DNA from: Eulemur rufifrons | Lineage: Eukaryota; Chordata; Mammalia; Primates; Lemuridae | NCBI RefSeq assembly: GCF_041146395.1 | Contig: NC_090986.1 | Span: 43,002,001 to 43,066,000, forward strand | Length of the DNA stretch: 64,000 nt | Direction of reading: 5' to 3' | Part shown: piece by piece, positions 49,730 to 61,670 of the stretch | Position numbering within the stretch: the stretch's first letter is position 1 | How the letters are laid out: every line of letters begins with the position of its first letter | The notes under the pieces: model-generated | What the model saw: the letters and a program-made list of their open reading frames with translations, nothing else | Database searches by the model: none | Told to the model about the DNA's origin: nothing | Program-made: the position numbers and the translations under genes

Positions 49730-50083
49730 AAGATGTTGGGACAGGCTGGGCACGGTAGCTCATGCCTGTAATCCTAGAATTCTGGGAGGCTGAGGCGGGC
49801 GGATCGTTTGAGCTCAGGAGTTCGAGACCAGCCTGAGCAAGAGCGAGACCCCGTCTCTACTAAAAATGGAAAGAAATAATATGGGCATCTGAAAATATAT
49901 ATAGAAAAAATTAGCCAGGCATGGTGGCACATGCCTGTAGTCCCAGCTACTTGGGAGGCTGAGGTAGGAGGATCGCTTGAGCCCAGGAGCTTGAGGTTGC
50001 TGTGAGCTAGGCTGACGCCACGGCACTCTAGCCCGGGCAACAGAGAGAGACTCTGTATCAAAAAAAAAAAAGATGTTGGGACA
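49730..50083 (+). mobile_element. Strepsirrhine-type Alu with 14-bp target duplication
   Basis: The dimeric Alu is at 49744-50069. It has a long inter-monomer linker ('aatggaaagaaataatatgg' continuing to 'aaatatatatagaaaaaatt') and the right arm 'gagctaggctgacgccacgg'. I associate both with lemur/loris Alus. The flanks aagatgttgggaca (49730-49743) and 50070-50083 are identical. Little divergence from the type suggests one of the younger copies here. Confidence 0.95.
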
Positions 50084-51763
50084 AAGGAAGTCATACCTAC
50101 TTAAGTATGAGACAATACCTGGCTTAAGCAAAACAGATTAGTAGCTACTTTATTTGGAGGTTAGCTAAAAATAGTTGCTCTACGCCATCTCTCCAGTAAA
50201 TATATTCCCTATTTGTCCATTTGGTGTTTGAAATTACACACTAAACTTCATTTATTTGCCAAAGGCTTATCACATACTAAATAAGTCTTGAAGGGCAAAA
50301 GTCACATTGAATGTATCTATAAATGTATTTTGAAGAGCAGGTTTGGATTAAGAGGAAGAATGAAGATAGTACAAACATTGACCTCCTATTATTGTGCTGT
50401 TTTGGGGATGGTGGTTGTGGGTGGCTGTGGTGGTTGGGAGTTATAGAAGCAGCAAGGGGTAGAGGAAGAAGTTTGCAAAGGTACATAAAAGAGAGATAAG
50501 ATTTCTGAAAATAATCTTTACCTAATTTATGGTTTTGCTGCAGGAAATTCTGCCTGAGAAGTAAAAGATGTGTTATTCAACGAGGAATACATAGTTGAGT
50601 AGGAGGAATTCTCAAAGCACAAACTCCTGCTCAAGAGTCTACACACATCTAATACTCAGATGGACTATTCTATCTAATGCCTGGATGAAGATGTTTATAA
50701 AAGAAATTTCCTACAAATCGCCTTATTAAAGGTATATTTCTTACTTGAGGATTCTGGGCAAATCAAACCTATTTCGGTTTCACCACTCAGTTTGCCATTA
50801 TCAAATGCCAAATTTAATATATCAATAATTCCTATATAATTATTTTGAAAGGCTGGCAGAACTAACTTTGCACTAACAGCAGCTACAGCAAACATTATAT
50901 GTAGAATAGGATCCTGAATTGTTTCCATCAACGATGACTTTTTTCATAGATCCTACTTTGTTGGATTTAGCAAGTTCAAAAAAAATGCTTTGTTTTGTTA
51001 TCTTCATATGAGAGCATTTAGAAATCAGAAATTTTCATAAATAAGCTGATAGTGATAAATAAATCTGTAACAGCTAAAAAAAATGCCATTTTTTTTTTTT
51101 TAAAGAACAAATAGGAAGAAAACTAGAAATGCAAAAGCATGATTTAGGAGTATTGTAGAGTACTTGATTTTTTTCCTGTAAATTTTTGTTCTGTCCTCTA
51201 GGAGCATTTAATGTCCCTCTGGGGTGTTGAGAACTGATTAAGCCAACAGAACCGCAGAAAGATAAAAACTTTTTAAAAATTTGTTAATGCATTGCCAGAA
51301 ATATTTACATTAGATATGTTGCAGATTTTATGTATCTGAATAAAGTCACTCAGTGTCCTTTTTAACTGCCTAAAGCATTGTGTCATTTGAGAGGACACAT
51401 TTTCTCCCCATCCTTGAACAGAAAGTTAGGTGTAATAATATTATGGAGCTGGTATTCAGTAGGATGAGTTTTCATAGTGTAGAAATTGTACAGAAAACAA
51501 TGATTATTTTTCAGGTATGTAAAGCATACATTTATTTGGCATACAAATTCCAGTCCCCCCAAAATGTCTCTTCCTATATTAAACAAACCCTCTGTGCCAT
51601 ATCTAAAAAGTCCCCTCTCTTTTCTGGCCAGTTTCCTCAGGGACAATAAGCCTGTCCTTTTCATCTTTGTATCTTTTATGAGCCCCTCACCCAAAGCCTT
51701 GAGTGCAGAATGCACTTGCAAACAAGGTCAACATTTTGGGGGCAGTTGTCGTAGACGTGCCCC
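50084..51763. other. Intergenic sequence
   Basis: No recognised gene or repeat except homopolymer runs (T run near 51090). Open frames are short. Confidence 0.55.
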
Positions 51764-51925
51764 ACTATCCTTATGTTTATCTGCTCAACAATCCTGCTAC
51801 TAATCTTACTCCATTTTACAGATAAGGAAACTGATGTGCACAAAGTTAAACAAATTTTTCAATGGTCCTATGACTAGTAGGCAGACCTAGAACTCAGGCC
51901 TGTGTTTTAAGTACTATATGCTAAT
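51764..51925 (-). repeat. MIR SINE
   Basis: Reverse MIR: 'ccattttacagataaggaaa', 'ctgatgtgcacaaagttaaa' and 'gacctagaactcaggcctgt'. Confidence 0.65.
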
Positions 51926-51971
51926 GAACCCATCTATTGCAGGTGTCGCGTTGTACAAAAAAATAAAGAAA

Positions 51972-51973
<2 letters not shown>

Positions 51974-52005
<32 letters not shown>
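51974..52005 (+). repeat. (AC)n microsatellite
   Basis: About 16 uninterrupted AC units. Confidence 0.95.
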
Positions 52006-52007
<2 letters not shown>

Positions 52008-52054
52008 TTTCTCTAGAGGGAAGCTCAGGATTCAACTAGGCTGATAAACCCAGG

Positions 52055-52205
52055 CTTGGTGACCAACCCTGTGGCTTACCAGCTATGTTGGTCTTAGGTA
52101 AATAAATCAGGCTTGCTGATTCTCTCGCTCTTTATCTATAAAATGTGGATAATGCATGGTAACTAATTCGTTGAAAGATAGATCATTTAAATAAAATCTG
52201 GTAGC
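52055..52205 (+). repeat. Probable MIR SINE
   Basis: 'accaaccctgtggcttacca', 'gctatgttggtcttaggtaa' and 'tttatctataaaatgtggat' follow the MIR order. Confidence 0.55.
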
Positions 52206-52369
52206 TGAAGTTTAGAGTTCTGCTTATTTCCCTCTCATTTTCCTCCCTTTCACCTGGTACAGCCACAGGAAGGTACCTCTGTGACTCTAATGAAAGCAGA
52301 GGGCACCATTTGCAGGGAGGGGGTGCTGTTGATGCTTACCTAATTGAAATATCTGATTTTTCTAATTGA

Positions 52370-52640
52370 TAGATTTAACCGAGGAGCTAAAAGACCTGTA
52401 TACTGAAAATTATAAAACACTGATAAAAGAAACTGAATAAAATACAAATAGATATTTTGCGTTCATGGATTGGACGAATTATTATTATGAAAATGTCCAT
52501 ACCAGCCAAAGTAATCTACAGATTTAATGCAATCCCTGTCAAAATTCCAATGTCATTTTTCAGAGAAATGGAAAATACAATCCTTAAATTCATAGGGATC
52601 CACAAAAGACCCTGACTAGCCAAAACCCTCCTGACTTTTT
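52370..52640 (+). mobile_element. L1 ORF2 fragment
   Basis: The text 'acctgtatactgaaaattat', 'catggattggacgaattatt', 'gtaatctacagatttaatgc' and 'catagggatccacaaaagac' matches the C-terminal part of the L1 ORF2 reverse-transcriptase region. It carries stops and indels, with no ends or target duplication: a small dead fragment. Confidence 0.85.
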
Positions 52641-53500
52641 ATTTGCAATGTGAAAAGCCATTTCTTGTTTCAGGACAATAGATTTTTACAGACACTATTG
52701 AAATAAGTTAATACACATTTGGCAAAACTTCAGTTTAGATTGGTTCCCGATTTTAACCAGTGACCTTTTATTCAACATAAGAGTTGAATAAACCCTGGAC
52801 TTTCCCAGATTAAAAATACACATAAACCTGGAAGCAGCCACCACAAAATATCGCTGTGTAAACATGATAAAATGCAGAAGTAGATCATTTACATTCAATG
52901 AGTAACAAGGTATTTACAGGAATTAGCTGTCCTTGACCAGCCCAACTCTGTTCATACAGCTTATGCTTTCACTTTATTGATGCCTGTAAATAAACACTTC
53001 TTGTCTTAATGTGTCCTGGTTCACCATTCAGCACACAAAGGGCTATATTTTATAGCTCTGGGCTACAACCTAACCTCCAGGGAAACTGTGTGATTTCTTT
53101 CCTCTTGCGTAGCCTGGCATCTACTGGGGAGGCCTCCGTCCCAGGGACTTTCAATTAGAATCAATAATTTGTTGCCTGTGGGACGGTTATCCACAAACTA
53201 GCCCTCCGATCCTTCTGTTCCTTCTGCCATCTTTGTCGGGGGCGTATTACTTTGGAAAGCAGCTATTAGTCTGGAGAAAGAAGTAAAACTAATATTTGTA
53301 AGAACAGAGGATTTTGTGGGTGGTGGGGAAGGAGCAGGTATGGAGACAGTTTCTGTGTTTGCATCTGGATAATCAGGAGTTAAATATAAAATGCAAAGGG
53401 TCTGGGGTGACTACACTTATATTTTAAAAGGAATTGCATCAGCAAAGGTGCCTTTAAACTGTACCTACAAGTCTAAATGGAATTTGGAAACACTCTAATA
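52641..53500. other. Intergenic sequence
   Basis: No gene or recognised repeat seen. Confidence 0.5.
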
Positions 53501-53504
53501 GCTC

Positions 53505-53710
53505 TTGGCTCCCACACATGGAGCACTTATGACATCCCACATACAGTAATACATGCCTGATAAATATTGTCTCATTTAAGCCTGGCATGTCCCTGTGAGG
53601 CAGACATCCCTACACGGATCTTAGAGGTAAAGATCCTGAGGCTTAAAGAAGTCAAGCAGCTACCTACAGACACACAGTGAATCAGTGGCAAAGCTGAACT
53701 CTCTGTCCCC
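53505..53710 (-). repeat. MIR SINE
   Basis: Reverse MIR: 'gagcacttatgacatcccac', 'gtgaggcagacatccctaca' and 'agatcctgaggcttaaagaa', then 'cacacagtgaatcagtggca'. Confidence 0.7.
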
Positions 53711-54012
53711 CAAAAAACCAGGCCCTAAATCACACTGACGCTAGATACAGTCATCATGATAACCCAGTCTTAGTCAAAATCCATATCCTGGCCCCAGCGA
53801 AAAATGGGCCCAGTTTACACAATGTACTGTCCTTACTTGGCAATGAATCAATGGTGTTAACTAAGTTTACCTAGTTTTATCCCCCCCTCCTCCCATTTTC
53901 CTACATTAATGGCATTTTCCAGTTTTATTTGGGGTGTTAAAACTAAAGGAATTCCTTTAAGAAACAATTATAAATGCTAAATAGGTTTGCAGATTTTTGG
54001 TTTTGTTTTTTA

Positions 54013-54112
54013 AATTGAGACAGGGCTCACACTATGTTGCCTGGGCTGGACTTGAACTCCTGAGCCTCCTGAGTACCTGGGACTTTAGGTGCACTCTCCA
54101 CTGCACCCAGCA
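54013..54112 (-). mobile_element. Alu/7SL-derived monomer, reverse
   Basis: 'gagacagggctcacactatg', 'ttgcctgggctggacttgaa', 'ctcctgagtacctgggactt' and 'ccactgcacccagc' form a FLAM/FRAM-like monomer. It has an internal deletion of the 'ctcaagcgatcctcc' part. Confidence 0.75.
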
Positions 54113-54189
54113 AATATTTTTTGAGGAACTATTATATCTATCAGACAGGTGACAATCACCAAGGAAGTATAAGACACAACTTCTGTCAA

Positions 54190-54580
54190 AATGCATTTAT
54201 TCAACAAACACTGAGCACCCATTTTTTTTAAACCAGATCTTGTTTAGACACAAGGAATGAAATAGTATACATGACTGACTCACTATACTAAAAACAAAAA
54301 ACAAAAAACAAACTATGATTCTACGAAGAAGGCAGTTCCAAAGAAACAAAGTGGGATACAGTGTGAGAACTGCCTTGGGTGCCACATAAGTACATGGCAG
54401 GGGAATGGGGTATTTAATCCAAACTTGGCCAACCAGGAAAACTTCTGGGAAGAGATGATGCCTGCACCAAGTCATGAAAGGCAAATACAAATCAGTCAGA
54501 TGATCAAAATGGTGAGAGAGGAAAAACAAATGAACTGGTCTAGAAAAAGAGATAGAAAGTTTTGGGTTTTGCCAAAACAG
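54190..54580 (-). repeat. L2 3'UTR, reverse
   Basis: 'aaaacttctgggaagagatg' with 'atgcctgcaccaagtcatga' is the reverse of the familiar L2 3' text ('tcacctcctccaggaagcct' type). With the reverse L2 ORF2 at 55690-56530 it probably forms one L2 copy split by later hAT insertions. Confidence 0.5.
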
Positions 54581-54806
54581 CAAAATGATTTCAGTGTGGT
54601 TAGAGTATGGATTAATGGTCTCAAATTTGCAGAAAATTAGAATAACCTTGGAAGCTTTGAAAATTCTCCAATGCCCAGGTTGCACTCCATATCTATTAAG
54701 TCTGGATTCTTAATAGAATCCATTCTCTGGAGGTGGGATGCAGACATTAGCAAATTCTAAAGCTCTCTGGCTAATTTCAATGTGCAGCCAAGTTGAGGAA
54801 CCAGTG

Positions 54807-55063
54807 GTGCAGAGCAGTAGTTCTCAAAGAGTGGTCTAGAGACAGTGTCAGCATTAACTAAACATACAAATCTTATTCACAGTATTGAAGGAGAAGTGGC
54901 AGAACCAATCCATTAAAATACAGATTGCTGAACCTACCCCCTGAGTTTCTGATTCATAGATCTGGTAGGGCCTCAGCATTTGCATTCCTAATAAGTTTCC
55001 GAGTGATTCTGGTGCTGATGCTGCAGGTCTGGGAGCCACACTTTGAGAACCACTGGTGGAGAG
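54807..55063 (-). mobile_element. MER5-type hAT element with 8-bp target duplication
   Basis: The body is 54815-55055. It runs from 'cagtagttctcaaagagtgg' to 'acactttgagaaccactg'. The right two-thirds match MER5A in reverse ('gagtttctgattcatagatc', 'gtagggcctcagcatttgca'). The flanks gtgcagag (54807-54814) and gtggagag (55056-55063) agree at 7 of 8. Its inverted ends are unusually long, at about 40 bp. Confidence 0.85.
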
Positions 55064-55065
55064 AA

Positions 55066-55226
55066 ACGCTTCTCAAACTCTAATGTGTGTATGATCACCT
55101 AGGAATCTTATTAAAATGCAGACTCTGATTCAGAAGGTCTAGGGTAGGGCCTAAGGTTCTGTATTTCTAATTAATTTCCTGATGATACCATGCTGCTGAT
55201 CCTCAGGCAACACTTTGAGTGTAGGA
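55066..55226 (-). mobile_element. Second MER5-type hAT element
   Basis: 'cttctcaaactctaatgtgt', 'tcacctaggaatcttattaa', 'ctgattcagaaggtctaggg' and 'caacactttgagtg' give a diverged MER5 copy in reverse. It abuts the target duplication of the first. Confidence 0.75.
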
Positions 55227-55689
55227 GGACAAACAAGGAGAGAAAAAAGCTGGAACTATATCATGAAGACCCTGATAATATTTAGAATGATTTCAAATCA
55301 GCTTAAAAAAAAAGTAAGGTTAAGTCATGACATGTTCAGCGTTGGTCAATTTCTTCCATCGATTCCACTTTGCCTTCCATGGCATCAATCTTAGCCTATT
55401 AAAGTAGTGGCCAAGAGTAATCAAGGCTACATTCTTTTTTGTCTACCCTGATATGGAAAGAGAGAGAATGCTCTTGTTCATGGAATAAAATTTCCTCACT
55501 TCAGTCTTAGATGGACTCAGGTTAGACACCACATCCACAGCTCCACCAATACATGTCACCAGGGGAATTGTCTCAGCCCTGGTTTCCCAAATCTATCATT
55601 GACAAGGGGGATAAGATCATCATGATTGGCGAGACTAAGCAGGATCCACCTCTGAAGCAAGGGTCAATTCCCAAAACCACTTCCTGCTG

Positions 55690-56530
55690 TACAATAGGAA
55701 TAGGATTGGGAATGAATGTTGAGGGTTAAATCATGAAGAGCAATATAGACTGTGAGTGTCTTTGTTAAGTATTTTTTTTCCTGAAGACTTTCAGGAGTCA
55801 TTGAAGGATTTCAAGTAGAAAGGTGGTAACATCCAATGTGCCTTTGGGAAAAAAAAACAAAAACACACACTTGAATGTTGGGTCAATAACTTGTAGTGGG
55901 GCAAGAAAGCCAATAAGGAAGATATTGAATTTACCAAGAGTTAATGATGCCTTCATGACACTGACAATGGAAGAATCTGTAAGACTAAGTGATGATTTCA
56001 CATGGGTTAGAGAAAGAGAAGACTTGAAGATCACTCACATGTTTCTGGCTTTGATAGGGAACAAAATAGGAGGAAAAGGCTTTGGCTAGGGGCAATAGGA
56101 AAGGGTGGGTGATGGAACAAGGGAATAAGCTTGGGTGGAAGGCAATGCATTCAGGTTTAAGCATGTCAAGTATGAAGTGTCCGGGAGATTTCCAGGCAAA
56201 ATTATCCCAAAGCAGTTTGACTTAGTTGTATAGATCTGAACCCCAATGAAAAGAACACAGCTGAGGATTTAGAATGAGGAGTCTCTATTATGGATGGTGG
56301 TGTAGAGTGTGAAAAGCGGCTAAGAAAGAGCTGTGGGGTATCCCAGCATTCAGGGGGAGGTCGGAAAAGGGGACATTCATAAAAAAGACTGAGAAGGATC
56401 AAGTGGAGAATCAGACAGACCACAGGAGAATGTGGCGTTGCAGATGCTAACAGAAAAGTTTCATGAAGTACAGAGAAGTTCATGGTAGAGAACACTGCAG
56501 AACACAATTTAAGTATAGGAAAAGTGTTCA
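55690..56530 (-). pseudogene. L2 ORF2 (CR1/L2-type reverse transcriptase) pseudogene
   Basis: Read on the - strand, this is a decayed LINE-2 reverse transcriptase. Near 56350-56310 the frame gives NAGIPHSSFLAAFHTLH, corresponding to the conserved GVPQGSVLGPLLF block. Further on, text matching the 'LNMSKTELLIF' and 'NLGVILDSSLSL' regions is seen with frame changes. Old, with many stops. Confidence 0.65.
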
Positions 56531-56801
56531 GTGAACTTAGCCACCATGACCTAATCGTAGAATATATATTGAAGCAGATGGACTTAGAATAGAGGTGGGG
56601 AATGAATGATTTGAGGTGGTGGAGTTAACAGGCCTAGACAATCCTACAATGAAAATCAGCTGTGAAGGGCTGTAACTAAAGGGAAACATGGGATTTCTTG
56701 TCATTTTTTTACAAAGGAGAAATCACACTTAGAACAATCATCATACCATTGCAGTAGTGTTCAGGAGCTGGCTCAACAGCACATGAGAGAGGATTGAATT
56801 C

Positions 56802-57130
56802 ACGTCTTCTTGGCCGGGCCTGGTGGCTCATGCCTGTAATCCTAGCACTCTGGGAGGCCGAGGAGTGGGGAGGATAGTTAAGCTCAGGAGTTCAAGACCA
56901 GCCTGAGTAAGAGCGAGACCCAGTCTCTACTAAAAATAGAAAAATTAGCCTGGCTTTATGGCATGCGTGTGTAGTCCCAGCTACTTGGGAGGCTGAGGTA
57001 GGAGGATCGCTTGAGCCCAGGAGTTTGAGATTGCTGTGAGCTAGGATGACACTATGGTGGCCCTCTACTCAGGGAAATGGAGTGAGACTTTGTCTAAAAT
57101 AAAAAAAAAAAAAAAGAGCTATGTCTTCCT
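56802..57130 (+). mobile_element. Alu SINE
   Basis: A dimeric Alu at 56812-57115, starting 'ggccgggcctggtggctcat' and ending in a 15-base A run. The right arm end is decayed ('tatggtggccctctactcag'). The short flanks acgtcttctt (56802-56811) and atgtcttcct (57121-57130) agree at 8 of 10. Confidence 0.9.
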
Positions 57131-57915
57131 AATCCTTTATTAAGAAACATTACATTGGTAGTTTCAAATTAGCCATGAAATGCACCCCAGAAATTGGCAA
57201 ATGCTACAAATCAATGCTTCTTTCTTCTAGAGTGCCAGTTGTTAGATGTTTACCAGCACACTAGTGTCTATAAGTAAGATTTTAAAAGCCATGGTAGATA
57301 TTTTTCATGTTTTTGGCTGTTCAGCATTTCAACTTTCCTTGTTGTTTGGGGAGTTCCTGATTTCAAAAATTCTGGTGGGGGACAGAGCCCTTCCTCCACT
57401 TCCAAAGCTGGAAAGATTCATGTCCTTGGCAGATAGGGTTAGGACCACCATGCAGCTCCTTTCTGGACTTTGATTCTGAAGGAAATGATATGAATCAAAA
57501 AGGATAGTAGAAGATTCCTTGCAATAGGAGCAGCAGCAACATGTGGTTTTCAGAGGCAGAAGCACAAGGGGATGCCCATGGCAGCAGCAGTTTCCTCACT
57601 TTGTGTTCAAGTTTGGCTGTGATCCTGGCATCCAAGGCTCCTTTGATTTTTTTCTTTTCTTTCAAGTCTATGTCTGTGGCTTCTCCTGTCATTTCTAAGC
57701 TACCCTATATCTCTTCAATGTCTTTTTCCCCCTTTATATGTACATATAATACATTACTGAATAAAACAGATGAACACCCTCATATTCATGGGGCTTACAT
57801 TCCACTCAAACAACCCAGAGACATTCTCTGTTGCTTGCAACCCCAAACTCTGACTGATTGAAAGGCATTCTCTGTGAAGCTCAAGAATGCCCACAGTCAT
57901 CACGTCACAGTTGGT
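57131..57915. other. Intergenic sequence
   Basis: No gene seen. A short piece at 57765-57830 ('ttcatggggcttacattcca') resembles reverse L2. Confidence 0.5.
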
Positions 57916-58205
57916 GCTCTAGAACTGAGATCTTCAATCCCTGGGCTGCAGAACCCCATCTTCCACCTCCCCCTCCCTCCACCCCTCATCTGTGGAAATA
58001 TTGTCTTCCCTGAAATTTAGGGGGGTGGTGCACAGCAGGAGATGAGTGGTGGGAAAATGAGTGAAGCTTCATCTGCATTTCCAGCTGCTCTCCATTGCTT
58101 GCATCACTGCCTGAGCTCTGCCTCCCCCCCACCTCCCGTCTGTGGAAAAATTGTTCCATGAAACCATTCCCTGGTGCCAAAAAGGTTGGGGACAACTGCT
58201 CTAGA
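57916..58205 (+). mobile_element. MER1-type hAT element with perfect 8-bp target duplication
   Basis: The body is 57924-58197, ending 'ccaaaaaggttggggacaac'. The flanks gctctaga (57916-57923) and gctctaga (58198-58205) are identical. Same family and orientation as 11751-12053, with the same internal layout: a stretch like 'tgtggaaatattgtcttccc' occurs once in each half. Confidence 0.88.
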
Positions 58206-58574
58206 AAATAAGCTCTGAGATGGAGATTAGCATGCAAGATGTTTATTAAAAAGTGTCCTTGTATCAATACCAGTCAGGATTAGACAAGGGAATAATTGAA
58301 CTGTAAGGTAGGTCCAACAATAGCTTCAACCAACCCAGGGGAGCTATGGAGCTAGAATGGCTCTTTGCAATTATCCCAAAGCTGGGCCAAGACATATCAT
58401 CACGGGATGTAGGCCGCCCCAGAAATGGTGTGACCTCAGACAAAGTGTCACTCTGCAGCTAAGGCAACCCCTGAGGGAGGCTACCGGCTGAAGACTGCCT
58501 AGTGACAGTGCTTCTAGCAGCTGGGGCAACAAGTCTGTCCTTGAAGGGGGATCTGGGTGACACACCACAGTGTC

Positions 58575-59880
58575 CTTATACACTCTTGCTATTCAACATT
58601 CCAAATAGTTAAACAAACAATAAAACAGGAAAAATAAATGAGATCTAAGGGTTAGGAGAGTAGAAAACTAAATTGTCACTCGCAGTCAGTAAGACTGTAC
58701 ACATAAAAAACCGAAGACATTCTTGAGGCACTAAGACTTTATAAGATTAATTGATCTTATAATTGATAAGTGTGAACATATGAAAACCATATCCTTATTC
58801 AACATCAGTAATAACCAAGTAAAAATCATAATGGGAAAATCCAATTTATAATAGCAATAAAAGCTCTAAATAGATATCAATGAATAAATTTTAAAGTGAT
58901 ATTAAAATGGTACAAAGAATCATTATGAAGAAGTTTAAAAACATTACTGAACAATATGAAAGAAGACCTACATAAATGAAGAGACACCTCATTTTCAAGA
59001 AAGGGAAGATTCAGTAGCTTAAAGCAATTAGTCCACCAATTCAAGGCAATTACAAACAGAATCCCAACATAATATTTTCATTAGACTTCACATATTGGTA
59101 CTGAAATCCACATGAAAAAGAAAAAGCCTAAGAATAGTCAATTCCAGTTCTAAAAAAGAAAAACAATTTATCACAAATACAGATGGAAATTGAATCCAGG
59201 TAGTTTCACTGAAGAACCCACAAATTTAAAAGACTAACAACAGACTGGGAAAGATATTTGCTACATATAGAAAAAAATTATTATACAGAATATATGTTAA
59301 ACACCACTTAGAAATCAATAAAAAAAGACAAACATGCAAACAGAAAAATAGGCAAGAAATGTGAACAGGTAATTTATAGAAGAAAAAAATCAAGAATGGA
59401 AAAATACATGAAAAGATGCACTACTTCACCAATAATTGAGATAAATCAAAATCAAAATAATATAAAATATAATTTTACACCTGGATTGGGAAGAATAAAA
59501 AAGTCTGATAATATCATGTGGTATCAAGTAAGCAGAAAATAGAATCTTTCTTACCATACTGATAGAATAGAAAATAGGTACAGCTGTATTGGAGAGTAAT
59601 TGTGCAAAATCTAATAAAGTTTAAACTGTATGTAGCCTCTTACCCATATTTTCTACTTCTCTCTTACCCTGGAACTGTGATTTTCAAGTGAAGCTGTTCT
59701 TTATAAATACCTATGAGGCTTTTAAGAAACAGCCCTGGAGACTCTATTTGAACAGGTCTGGGGTCGGACCTTTGAGGACTAGTGCCCTAGAGAAACTAAC
59801 ACATGTGTGCACACTACATGGCTATCAACAAGGGAATGTCTAAATAAATTAAGATGTATGTGTATATGTAAAAAGTATAT
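58575..59880 (+). mobile_element. Ancient L1 (L1M-type) 3' ORF2 to 3' end, interrupted
   Basis: A-rich + strand text with an ORF2 3'-end layout: 'tatttgctacatatagaaaa', 'caggaaatgtgaacagg'-like text at 59360, 'ttttacacctggattgggaa', then 'ccctagagaaactaacacat' and 'gggaatgtctaaataaatta'. Many stops. A 110-bp hAT element is inserted at 59675-59784. Confidence 0.7.
59667..59792. mobile_element. Small MER5-like hAT element nested in L1
   Basis: The body is 59675-59784: 'ctgtgattttcaagtgaagc' to 'cctttgaggactagtg', the MER5-type inverted ends. The flanking 8-mers ccctggaa and ccctagag agree at 6 of 8. Rejoining the flanks restores the usual L1 text, which supports the insertion boundaries. Confidence 0.65.
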
Positions 59881-59910
59881 ATATAAAAAGTATGTATGTG
59901 TATATGGGTA
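59845..59910 (+). repeat. AT/GT low-complexity repeat
   Basis: Alternating 'gtatgtgtatatg' and 'aaaaagtatatatata' units at the end of the old L1. Confidence 0.75.
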
Positions 59911-61670
59911 CCCAGACACACACATAAATCAGAGAAAAGAGAGAAGAAGCAGGTTTACTTGTTAATGGAAGAATGGAAAGAGCTAGGAGATGGAAGTCAT
60001 ACTAGAGAAGGATTGACTGATGCAGCCAGGTCCCTGATGAGGGAGGATCCAAGAATTGCTTTGGAGAGTGGAGCCAAAGCATGGGGGGAAGACTTGGTCA
60101 CCAGAAGCTTTAGTTAAGCAAAAGGAGAGCATTCCTTTCACCTGGTAAGATTAAGAGAGTCAGAAATAGGGATCTGCATTCATTCATCCATTCCTCTTCC
60201 AACAGCCATTCGTGGAGCACTGGCAGGAAAGTGTGCAGTGAAGTTTGGGGACATGAGGTTGAAGAGAGTTTGCCTAGGGTGGTCCATTTTCTCAGTGAAA
60301 TAAGGTAAATCATCTGTTGGGCGATGGGGAGAAGGAGTAAGACAGTTAGCAACCGTGTTTCTAGAACTCAAAATTGTTTTTAATTAATGTTATTGCTTTT
60401 CAATTTACTTGGTTCACCCAATAAAAGTGTTTCCATTTTTTAAATTAACCTTCTGTTTTTAATTTTTTTCAAGTCCAGAGCCAAATTTGTTTTGTTTGTT
60501 TTGTTTGTTACTTGAGCAGATGGCGTTTTGTAAACTATTGACAGGATAATCGTTTGCAAAGGACTCCATTTCTGAATGTGTCTCACAACATCAGACGCAC
60601 AGATGCGCTTTTGAATAATGCTACTCAACCAGACTTCATAGTTCCTTATACAATGACTTCACAATTACTCGTGGACAAGAATAAATTTATCTTTGAAATA
60701 CTATTGACATTTTCAGCTTTATTGGCATTTACAAATGGAACCAAAGCAATTGAGCATAAGTCAGAGGCAGAGTCAAGATGAGAAACTGCATTTCCTGACT
60801 CAAAACTGAGACCATGCTTCTTTTCCCAAGGGCAGACACAAAGATTTGAGCTCTGTGAATAGGCCAGCCGGCAGCATATGGATAGAATATATTAAACAAA
60901 AGACCCAATAATGCGACTGCAGTTTCTGAAGGCCCCAGAAAGAGCAATTGAGCTAATTTTGGCATCAGCTACTTTACAAGAAAAGAAACTATGAGAAAAG
61001 AGAGATCTAAAAATTTCTTTCACTGGAGACCTATTATCAATTGTACATACAGTTATTGAAGCGGCTCTTACACTCTACACCTGCAGCATTGTGTGAGATA
61101 ATTATTTTATTCTTTGCTCATTAGAACAAACAGACCTCCCAGAGAGTAATGTGCATTCTTATTTTTTTTTAAATGGATTTATGGACTCAAAGTATTGAAT
61201 ACCAAATTTTCTGTGGGTTACTGAAAAGGCACAGAGGGATTCTAGAATAGACTGGTTGTCAGAGTCCAGGCGCCTTGTATCCAAGGAAATGGACTTAATT
61301 TAATCCAGGTGACTGGCTATTCAACAAAATCTTTTCTTAATTAGTGGTACCTTGACCTCTACTTGTGGAGTCTCTTTCATGATCTACATTTCTTGCAACT
61401 CACTAGTCTTATTTTCCCACACAACTTCCCACAGTTTAACAGTGATAGAAAAATCTATTAAAAAAAAAATCCCAACTTCCTTCAATTTGAAGTATATCTA
61501 AGTGGCCAAGAAGAGGTAACTGTTCTCTGCACTAGTTTTGTGAAGATAATTTTTACCTCAAAATGAAGATTACTAAATTGCCAAAAAAGGAAATTTTGGG
61601 ATCATCAAGAATCTCAGCAGCAGCACAGTAGTAGCAAACATTAAAGTAGGGAAATATCTTCCATCTCAAG
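59911..61670. other. Intergenic sequence
   Basis: No gene recognised. It contains a GTTT repeat (60485-60510) and a weak reverse L2-like start at 60178-60225. Other text is unique-looking. Confidence 0.5.

Noticed and set aside
54197..54685. 162-codon open frame on the - strand
   Set aside because: It overlaps reverse L2-like sequence, has no recognisable domain, and has no promoter or splice context.
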